From Legionella genomosp. 1 (GTDB lineage: Bacteria > Pseudomonadota > Gammaproteobacteria > Legionellales > Legionellaceae), in contig CAMCUM010000005.1 in the NCBI GenBank assembly GCA_945878975.1, positions 18,654-82,653 of the forward strand: a stretch of DNA of 64,000 nucleotides. The letters are read 5' to 3'. The position numbers and the translations under genes are program-made. Shown here in pieces: positions 58,146 to 64,000 of this stretch. The notes under the pieces were generated by a model. It was not told where the DNA came from. It did not search any database and worked only from the letters and a program-made list of their open reading frames with translations. Every line of letters begins with the position of its first letter. The stretch's first letter is position 1.

Positions 58146-59198
58146 ATGGACATATATGAGAATCCCTGTGGTCTAAATGGGTTTGCATTTCTGGAGTTCT
58201 CAGCCCCAGATGCCACCCAATTAGAAGAACAATTTAAAAAAATGGGTTTTACCCACAAAGCGAGTCATCGCTCGTCACCTATTTATCTCTATCAACAAGG
58301 TAGTATCGTATTCATCATCAACGCCACACCGCAATCACGCGCTGCAGAGCATGCGCGCATTCATGGCGCAGGGGCTTGTGCGATGGGATTTCGTGTCAAA
58401 GATGCGCAAGCGGCTTATCAATACACACTCGAACATGGTGCTACGGCATTTGTAGATGAATGCAAACCGTGCCATCAATTATGCGCGATTGAAGCCATTG
58501 GACAATCGATTATTTATTTTGTTGAAAACGACGAGCTCCCTTTTGCCGGCGAGTGGACCTACCAGGACTATCCTGCTAGCTGCGATTCGCAATTATTAAA
58601 CATCGATCATCTCACCCATAATGTCTTCCGTGGCAATATGGACAAATGGGCTGATTTTTATCATAACCTCTTTAACTTTAGAGAAATTCGTTATTTCGAT
58701 ATCAAAGGTCAATTGACGGGATTACGCAGCCGTGCTTTGAGTAGCCCGTGTAATTTAATCAAAATCCCATTGAATGAATCGAAAGATGATCTCTCTCAAA
58801 TTGAAGAATTCCTGCATGATTACCATGGCGAAGGCATTCAACACATCGCCCTTTCCACACAACATATTTATCACTCTGTGCATACATTGCGCCAACAAGG
58901 TGTCCAATTCCTCACCGTGCCGGATACGTACTATGACATGATTGATCAACGAGTCCCTTGGCATCAAGAACCGCTCGAAGATTTACAGGCCGAGGGGATC
59001 TTGATCGATGGGGATAAAGAACCCAAAGGCGGATTATTATTACAACTTTTTACTGAGAATGTATTTGGCCCCGTATTTTTTGAAATCATTCAACGCCAAG
59101 GGAACCAAGGATTTGGGGAAGGAAATTTCCAAGCATTATTTGAAGCCATGGAACGCGATCAAATCAAACGCGGTACCTTGTCGGAGCCTCTATCATGA
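58146..59198 (+). CDS. hppD: 4-hydroxyphenylpyruvate dioxygenase
   Basis: Fe(II) enzyme converting 4-hydroxyphenylpyruvate to homogentisate in tyrosine degradation. Two vicinal-oxygen-chelate halves; the iron ligands are His155 (NIDHLTHNV), His233 (GIQHIALST) and Glu313 (FFEIIQRQGN). GFGEGNFQALFEA and RGTL at the C-terminus are typical. 350 residues, normal for bacteria. AAGGA precedes the ATG. Overlaps the fumarylacetoacetase gene by 4 bases. Confidence 0.96.
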   Translation: MDIYENPCGLNGFAFLEFSAPDATQLEEQFKKMGFTHKASHRSSPIYLYQQGSIVFIINATPQSRAAEHARIHGAGACAMGFRVKDAQAAYQYTLEHGATAFVDECKPCHQLCAIEAIGQSIIYFVENDELPFAGEWTYQDYPASCDSQLLNIDHLTHNVFRGNMDKWADFYHNLFNFREIRYFDIKGQLTGLRSRALSSPCNLIKIPLNESKDDLSQIEEFLHDYHGEGIQHIALSTQHIYHSVHTLRQQGVQFLTVPDTYYDMIDQRVPWHQEPLEDLQAEGILIDGDKEPKGGLLLQLFTENVFGPVFFEIIQRQGNQGFGEGNFQALFEAMERDQIKRGTLSEPLS

Positions 59199-60178
59199 AA
59201 TTAGCCAGCCTAAAAGGTGCTCGAGATGGGAAGCTATGTGTCGTCAATCGAGCTTTGACCCAAGCAACCCTGGTGCCTGAGATTGCACCCACCTTGCAAT
59301 TTGCCCTAGATAATTGGCAAAACCTAGCACCTTTCTTGCAAGAGGTCTATCAAATGCTCAATGCACAACAACGCGCGCAAACCTTCCCATTCGATCCACA
59401 ACAATGCACCGCCCCCTTACCCAGAGCATATCAATGGGCTGATGGCAGCGCTTACGTCAACCATGTCGAATTAGTTCGTAAAGCGCGCAATGCGGAGATG
59501 CCAAAAGAGTTTTGGACAGATCCGCTCATGTATCAGGGGGGCTCAGACTCATTTCTTGGACCCATGGATGACATCCCTATCGTGGATGAAGCATATGGCA
59601 TTGATTTTGAATCAGAGATTGCCATCATCACCAATGATGTCCCTATGGCCGTATCTGCAGAAAAAGCGGGTCAGCATATCCAATTGCTCATGCTGGTCAA
59701 CGATGTGTCGCTCAGAAATCTCATTCCACAGGAATTGGGCAAAGGATTTGGCTTTTTTCAATCCAAGCCAGCCAGCAGCTTTTCTCCTGTCGCCGTAACG
59801 CCTGATGAATTAGGCAGCGCTTGGGACGGCCAGCGTGTCCATTTGCCATTATACAGTTATTTGAATGACAGCTTATTTGGGCAGCCAGATGCCGGAACAG
59901 ATATGACATTTTCTTTTCCACAATTACTGGCGCACGCTGCAAAAACCAGACCGTTATGCGCTGGAACCATCATTGGTTCAGGAACCGTTTCGAATTGTGA
60001 TCGCAGCAAGGGTTCTTCCTGCATCGCGGAAAAGCGCATGTTGGAAATCATTGAACATGGTACTGCCACCACAGATTTTATGCGCTTCGGTGATAGCATT
60101 CGCATCGAAATGCTGTATCAAAATCAGAATATATTTGGAACCATTCAACAACAGGTCGTACGTTATGCAACTGTATGA
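59195..60178 (+). CDS. Fumarylacetoacetate hydrolase family protein
   Basis: Probably the last step of tyrosine degradation, fumarylacetoacetate to fumarate and acetoacetate. FAH fold: YVNHVELVRKARNAEMP, YGIDFESEIAII (metal-binding Glu/Asp), VNDVSLRNLIPQELGKGFGF and CAGTIIGSGTVSN. 327 residues, shorter than the roughly 420 of eukaryotic FAH, but a usual bacterial type. It lies between hppD and maiA with overlaps on both sides. Homogentisate dioxygenase, the step between, is not in this window. Confidence 0.92.
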   Translation: MKLASLKGARDGKLCVVNRALTQATLVPEIAPTLQFALDNWQNLAPFLQEVYQMLNAQQRAQTFPFDPQQCTAPLPRAYQWADGSAYVNHVELVRKARNAEMPKEFWTDPLMYQGGSDSFLGPMDDIPIVDEAYGIDFESEIAIITNDVPMAVSAEKAGQHIQLLMLVNDVSLRNLIPQELGKGFGFFQSKPASSFSPVAVTPDELGSAWDGQRVHLPLYSYLNDSLFGQPDAGTDMTFSFPQLLAHAAKTRPLCAGTIIGSGTVSNCDRSKGSSCIAEKRMLEIIEHGTATTDFMRFGDSIRIEMLYQNQNIFGTIQQQVVRYATV

Positions 60179-60806
60179 TTATTTTCGTTCTTCATGTGCC
60201 TACCGTGTGCGGATCGCACTAAATCTCAAGCAATTGGATTACACCGCCGTCAAAGTCGATCTGACCCAAGATGAGCAACATGCGCCCTCTTACCTGGACC
60301 ACAATCCACAAGGGTTGGTACCGAGTTTGGTGCTGGATGATCAGCATGTTCTCACCCAATCCTTGGCCATCATCGAATACTTAAACGAACAATATCCTAG
60401 TCCTCCGCTTCTACCTACCTCTGCGTTGGAGCGTGCCCAAATCAGGGCTGTGGCGCTTAGTATTGCCTGCGATATTCATCCCTTGAATAATTTACGTATC
60501 TTGAATACCTTACGTAAAGATTGGCATGCCAATCCTGAACAGGTCCAAAATTGGTATCATCATTGGTTACAAGAAGGTTTCGCTGCAATTGAGAAACAAC
60601 TGGTAGGATATCCGAGAAAACAATCTTTCTGTTTTTCCGACATGGCAACTTTGGCAGATATTTGTTTGATCCCACAAGTGTATAACGCCATACGCTTTGA
60701 ATGCCCTATGGCGCCTTATCCCACTATCCAAAAGATTTATGAGCACTGCACGCAATTACCAGCCTTTATGCAAGCGGCGCCTTCCCTACAGAATAATGCA
60801 AAATAA
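60165..60806 (+). CDS. maiA: Maleylacetoacetate isomerase (zeta-class GST)
   Basis: Glutathione-dependent cis-trans isomerase of tyrosine degradation. The zeta-class motif SSCAYRVRIALN near residue 8 and the QGLVPSLVLDD and QSLAIIEYLNEQYP glutathione-site segments are present, and a helical C-terminal domain follows. 213 residues from ATG 60165; the frame is open further upstream but that part only mirrors the FAH gene. Overlaps FAH by 14 bases and the convergent membrane-protein gene by 41. Confidence 0.95.
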   Translation: MQLYDYFRSSCAYRVRIALNLKQLDYTAVKVDLTQDEQHAPSYLDHNPQGLVPSLVLDDQHVLTQSLAIIEYLNEQYPSPPLLPTSALERAQIRAVALSIACDIHPLNNLRILNTLRKDWHANPEQVQNWYHHWLQEGFAAIEKQLVGYPRKQSFCFSDMATLADICLIPQVYNAIRFECPMAPYPTIQKIYEHCTQLPAFMQAAPSLQNNAK

Positions 60807-61200
60807 ATAATTCCATGCCTTTACCTAAGAAGATCACACCAACGAGCAAACAGATAACAATCATCCAATAATACCCAGTTCCGGCACAGAGCTTCTTGGT
60901 ACTCGCCAACATTTGTTCAGGCATCGCTAACCACAGCAAGCCTTTCATGAGGATCAACCAACACAATAGCGTGACAAAAGTACTACGATTCCATGCCCAC
61001 ACATTATGGGTCACAACAAAGATAATCCCCATAAACAAAGTGAAACAAGCTGCTATTGGGATACAAGGATCCTGCGGTTGCAGTTGTAAAATAATTTTTC
61101 GATAATAATACATCCGTCCCATCACAATGATGGCTATGATAAATAAAAATGCACCAAAGATCTGAGATAATAAGAAACTATAATAATGCTGGGTCAACAT
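60766..61200 (-). CDS. Four-helix integral membrane protein, unknown function
   Basis: 144 residues with about 4 transmembrane helices (FLFIIAIIVMGRMYYY, CFTLFMGIIFVVTHNVWAW, LLCWLILMKGLLWLA, MIVICLLVGVIFLGKGMELF). No family recognised with certainty. The start at 61200 has a strong AAGGAGG 6 bases upstream; nine more codons are open before it. It overlaps maiA tail to tail by 41 bases. Confidence 0.7.
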   Translation of the reverse strand: MLTQHYYSFLLSQIFGAFLFIIAIIVMGRMYYYRKIILQLQPQDPCIPIAACFTLFMGIIFVVTHNVWAWNRSTFVTLLCWLILMKGLLWLAMPEQMLASTKKLCAGTGYYWMIVICLLVGVIFLGKGMELFILHYSVGKAPLA

Positions 61201-61312
61201 ATATCCTCCTTGTGATACATATTCCATACATTAATTAATAGCTTGGTTTGGGAGAAATTGCAAAGAAGCGTTGTAGGAGTAACCGGGAATCTACTCACTG
61301 TAATGACTGGTT

Positions 61313-61353
61313 ATAAAAAGACGCACGCGGGCCAGAGTGCGAGCACGCGTGCG
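61313..61353 (-). terminator. Intrinsic terminator for the M14 gene
   Basis: CGCACGCG (61322-61329) and CGCGTGCG (61346-61353) form a perfect GC-rich 8-bp stem, and on the minus strand it is followed at once by TCTTTTTATAA. It lies about 12 bases after the stop of the M14 gene. A good rho-independent terminator. Confidence 0.75.
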
Positions 61354-61364
61354 AAAAATTCGTT

Positions 61365-62816
61365 TTATGACATCGTACAGCACGCGCTCAGCGGCGGCAC
61401 AAGCGCTTCAGTGTTATTCGTAGTGAGCGCCACCTCCTCAACAGCTATCCCTTCTTGAGCTGAAGAGGAAGTTGGTGCCGGCTGACCCTTTGCACTTGCA
61501 TTCGATCGTCCTAACATAGCAGAAAATGAGAACCCTCCCGCGCCCTGAACCTGGGGTTGCACAGGCTCAGGTGCAACAACAACTTCAACCGGTTTCGGCA
61601 TTGGCAACATCGATAGCATTTGACGTATCAGTCTTAATACATCAGCACCTAAACTTTGACATTTTTCCACTGTCCAATCTTTGGTAGGCATTTCAAGGAT
61701 AACCGCTGGACATTTGAAACTCTCAGCCATATAAGCATTAGAAAAAGCTAGATTAGAGACATCACGTACTTTATCTTTGGGATAGGTCAGCGTGTCTTGC
61801 GTATCAGGATGCTCGAGAAAAGCAGCCAATAAGGCATCCTCTACCGCTTGCATAGCATCATCGGGCGTCACGCAATTACGATGGCCCAAATCTAAAAATG
61901 CACCACTTGGAATTTCTTCATCACTACGTATATCTAAAAATAAGCTCACACCACCCATGTCGCACATGGCTTTCAGTAAATAATAAACTTCCGGACTCTC
62001 TGCTATGCTCGCAGTTTGCCACTGTCTGTTCAAATCGTTCCCTTTGCCATTGGTACGAAGATTGCCGTCAAATGTGCCATCTGGGTTCATATTAGGGACC
62101 AAATGCAACACCACATGCTCAAATAAATCAGCATGTTCCGGCATCGATGCTATCAAACGGTTTATCAAACCATCCATATACCATTCAGCCTGTGGTTCGC
62201 CAGGATGTTGGCGAGCTGCTATAACAATATTCTTTTTTTCAGGTCCAGGTTTGCCGATCGTGATCATAGTAATATCACGTCCTGGTTCGGTTTGAGCTGT
62301 TGCGCTACGAAACCCCCAAGAAGTTTTAGGTTTTGGCGCTTCTTTCGTTTTACCAAGACTCGTCACGGTCCAAAGAGACGCCTCTTTAGCTGCTTCAGCT
62401 TTTGCTAGCTCAATTAATTCCAAATGTTTTGCATAACTGTAAGGAGGAAAAAACGCGAATTGCGCTTTGGTGTGGCCCTCTGGCATAGTAAAATGCATGG
62501 TTAATTTGCGCGCTTCTTCAGGCACAGATTCGTCATAAGTAGTTGAAATATAAGACCAAGTGTTCCCTTCGTCGTAGGACACGGACGTCTGAAAAGACAC
62601 ATCATGTGCATTCCAACCTGTGAATCTTACTGCGTGTGCATTATCAATATGCATCACGTATTCTTCACCCGCCGTTCCTTCCATTTCAAAATTGAACCAT
62701 TGCAAATCTTCAGGATGCTGTAAGTCGCCACGAATGTTTAAGTGGATATCTCTAGCATCTTCTGCAGAAACGACTTCGATATTACGGCTATCTCCGGTAC
62801 CATTGATTGAAGGCAT
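61365..62816 (-). CDS. M14 carboxypeptidase-like protein with C-terminal CaaX box
   Basis: 483 residues. Residues about 1-130 form a beta-rich N-terminal domain and 140-400 an M14 zinc carboxypeptidase of the cytosolic (CCP/tubulin deglutamylase-like) branch: ARQHPGEPQAEW (zinc His204 and Glu207), PNMNPDGTFDGNLRTN, NDLNRQW and AVILEMPTKD (general base Glu375). The third zinc ligand, His in FLDxHGDE, is Arg297 (FLDIRSDE). A Pro/Ser/Gln-rich tail (405-475) ends ACCTMS, where CTMS fits a eukaryotic farnesylation CaaX box with a second Cys before it. No signal peptide. AAGGA is 7 bases before the ATG. A host-directed, possibly inactive enzyme is an inference. Confidence 0.8.
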   Translation of the reverse strand: MPSINGTGDSRNIEVVSAEDARDIHLNIRGDLQHPEDLQWFNFEMEGTAGEEYVMHIDNAHAVRFTGWNAHDVSFQTSVSYDEGNTWSYISTTYDESVPEEARKLTMHFTMPEGHTKAQFAFFPPYSYAKHLELIELAKAEAAKEASLWTVTSLGKTKEAPKPKTSWGFRSATAQTEPGRDITMITIGKPGPEKKNIVIAARQHPGEPQAEWYMDGLINRLIASMPEHADLFEHVVLHLVPNMNPDGTFDGNLRTNGKGNDLNRQWQTASIAESPEVYYLLKAMCDMGGVSLFLDIRSDEEIPSGAFLDLGHRNCVTPDDAMQAVEDALLAAFLEHPDTQDTLTYPKDKVRDVSNLAFSNAYMAESFKCPAVILEMPTKDWTVEKCQSLGADVLRLIRQMLSMLPMPKPVEVVVAPEPVQPQVQGAGGFSFSAMLGRSNASAKGQPAPTSSSAQEGIAVEEVALTTNNTEALVPPLSACCTMS

Positions 62817-62957
62817 TTTTTTTCCTTAAAAAATTATCATCAAATGTATCCAACACCGAGGCGTATACTAGATTAAAAACAATAGGATTGAAAGAGAGAT
62901 TATCCACGCCCTAACTGTCACGGCTCCCTGAATATATCACCAAAATAAATTAGCAAG

Positions 62958-62997
62958 GCCTGATCACCTTATAAATGCAGGGTAATCAGGCTTTTTT
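62958..62997 (+). terminator. Strong plus-strand terminator with no gene before it
   Basis: GCCTGATCACC (62958-62968) pairs with GGGTAATCAGGC (62980-62991; one mismatch and one bulge) and is followed by TTTTTTATTT. It is well formed for plus-strand transcripts, yet the only gene upstream on that side (M14) is on the minus strand. The 62829-62957 stretch has no reading frame of note. It may end a small RNA or be left from a lost gene. The rest of the gap to 63217 holds TCACCC-ATT-GGGTGA (63012-63026), a repeat and nothing else I recognise. Confidence 0.6.
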
Positions 62998-63052
62998 ATT
63001 TCTAAAATCGATCACCCATTGGGTGAAATAACGCAATGCAAAAATACCAGCT

Positions 63053-63086
63053 CCCCTCTCCACCGCGCGAAGCGAGGGGGAGAGGG
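63053..63086. repeat. REP-like hairpin (CCCTCTCC...GGAGAGGG)
   Basis: CCCTCTCC and GGAGAGGG pair around a centre reading ACCGCGCGAAGCGAGGG. A common type of GC-rich intergenic palindrome, here between the orphan terminator and the transposase fragment. Confidence 0.6.
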
Positions 63087-63217
63087 ATCAAGGGTGAGGG
63101 GGTATAAAAGCTTGTCGCGTCAGCGACTCATTAGTAAATTTAGAGGTGCTCCATTGCATCATTAAATCAAATGGATAGAATTGTTTTCGCGAAAAAAGTC
63201 ATCACCCACCCAATTAA

Positions 63218-63958
63218 ACAAGGGAGCGAAATAGAAAACGTGTAGTATCGCATACAGAACCTTTTGCTCAATGCAATGCATCTAATCGTGTTTGGAGTGC
63301 TGATTTTAAGGGGCAATTTAAAGTGGGTGGCTCGTATGTTTATCCGCTGACTATCTCTGATAACTACAGTCGGTTTCTATTGATGTGTAAAGGTTTCGTT
63401 GGCCCTAGAACAAAAGATACTATTGCTGGGTTTAAACAGGTTTTTATTGAATATGGCTTGCCAGATGCTATTAGAACAGACAACGGCCAACCTTTTGCAG
63501 GTTTAGGTATCGGTGCTTTAACAACACTGTCAATCTGGTGGCTAAAATTAGGAATTATGCCTGAACGGATTGAACTAGGGCATCCTGAGCAAAATGGGCG
63601 CCACGAACGTATGCATCGCACACTCAAAGAGGCTGTTGCTTCGCCACCTAAAGATAATTTTGTAGAACAGCAAAGAATTTTTGATGATTTTAGAGAGGAA
63701 TATAATTTTGATAGGCCGCATCAATCGCTTGAAGGTAAAAGACCTGCTGATATTTATCAGGCTTCTACACGTACTTATTTTGATAACATCCCTGAGGTTA
63801 TTTATCCTCATCATTTTGAGATAAGGAAAGTAAGATCTAATGGGGAAATAAGGGCCTGTTTACAATTCATCCCCGACGCCTACGTGCCGCGGCTTGTCCG
63901 CGGCATCCAGGAGATGGTCAAATTACAACTGAGCCAATTTAATTGCTCATTCAATTGA
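63218..63958 (+). pseudogene. IS481-type transposase, truncated at both ends
   Basis: The DDE integrase core is complete: NRVWSADFKGQF (first Asp), IRTDNGQPFAGLG (second Asp) and HPEQNGRHERMHRTLKEA (Glu), then FNFDRPHQSLEGKRPAD. The N-terminal helix-turn-helix half is missing: the frame opens at 63218 after a stop and homology begins near TEPFAQCNASN. After SNGEI (near 63850) the usual C-terminus is replaced by the left arm of an AGGG-CTGTT palindromic repeat, so the last 35 residues are repeat-derived. No terminal inverted repeats seen. It is a dead fragment. Confidence 0.85.
63851..63910. repeat. AGGG-CTGTTGACAATT repeat, copy C, plus GC hairpin
   Basis: AGGGCCTGTTTACAATTCAT matches the left arms at 16909 and 58053. 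It is followed by GCCGCGG-CTTGT-CCGCGGC (a perfect 7-bp stem near 63888-63906). It cuts the end of the transposase frame. The last 40 bases of the window hold nothing I recognise. Confidence 0.6.
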
Positions 63959-64000
63959 TAAATAAGAACAAACTCGTAATATAACGATTCTAACGTCAAA

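Noticed and set aside
59973..60164. 64-codon N-terminal extension of maiA
   Set aside because: It runs through the coding sequence of the FAH gene in another frame; the conserved isomerase begins at ATG 60165.

Overview
The window looks like a chromosome segment of an AT-rich gammaproteobacterium of the Legionellales type. The best pointers are a Mip-like peptidyl-prolyl isomerase whose N-terminus starts with the same residues (MKMKLV) I recall for Legionella Mip, an MFS transporter with a Legionella-like N-terminus, a DUF1189-like membrane protein, and several large unrecognised or eukaryote-like proteins of the sort carried by intracellular Legionellales. The genus is inference. I found no rRNA, tRNA or CRISPR.

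Layout. 1-9.2 kb: edge fragment, secreted acid-sphingomyelinase-like phosphoesterase, truA-glnS-cysS operon, palindromic element, folD, small acidic protein, rlmJ and a LysM lytic transglycosylase. 9.3-16.8 kb: MASE1-like membrane protein coupled to a DOT1-like methyltransferase, an unknown membrane protein, yciB, a QseBC-like two-component system, ampG (overlapping the kinase tail to tail) and mip. 17-26 kb: small genes, rubredoxin, hemJ, terC, pcnB (apparently with a non-canonical start), folK, a transglutaminase-like protein, a universal stress protein, an unlisted Cys-rich mini-lipoprotein and a large SF2 helicase. 26-34 kb: guaB-guaA-bioF-bioH-bioD in one tight run, minDE without minC, DUF1189-like protein. 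34-39.5 kb: gatCAB, MFS transporter, unknown gene. 39.8-48 kb: four-gene ABC exporter operon, VapC remnant, secreted proteins, M13 peptidase, tandem repeat. 48-56 kb: ugpQ, a 31-residue ORF, kdpF, kdpA, kdpB, kdpC, kdpD joined by overlaps; KdpD has lost its phospho-accepting histidine. 56-61 kb: amino-acid dehydrogenase, O-methyltransferase and a tyrosine-degradation set (hppD, fumarylacetoacetase, maleylacetoacetate isomerase). 61-64 kb: membrane protein, an M14 carboxypeptidase-like protein ending in a CaaX box, and a broken IS481-type transposase.

Most genes are ordinary housekeeping genes in compact operons with ATGA overlaps. Gaps are filled by several families of palindromic repeats. 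The most unusual items are the CaaX-tailed M14 protein with a changed zinc ligand, the degenerate KdpD, the pcnB reading frame with no standard start codon, the transglutaminase-like and DOT1-like proteins, and two small genes (23079-23243 and 55197-55292) that a length cutoff would miss.
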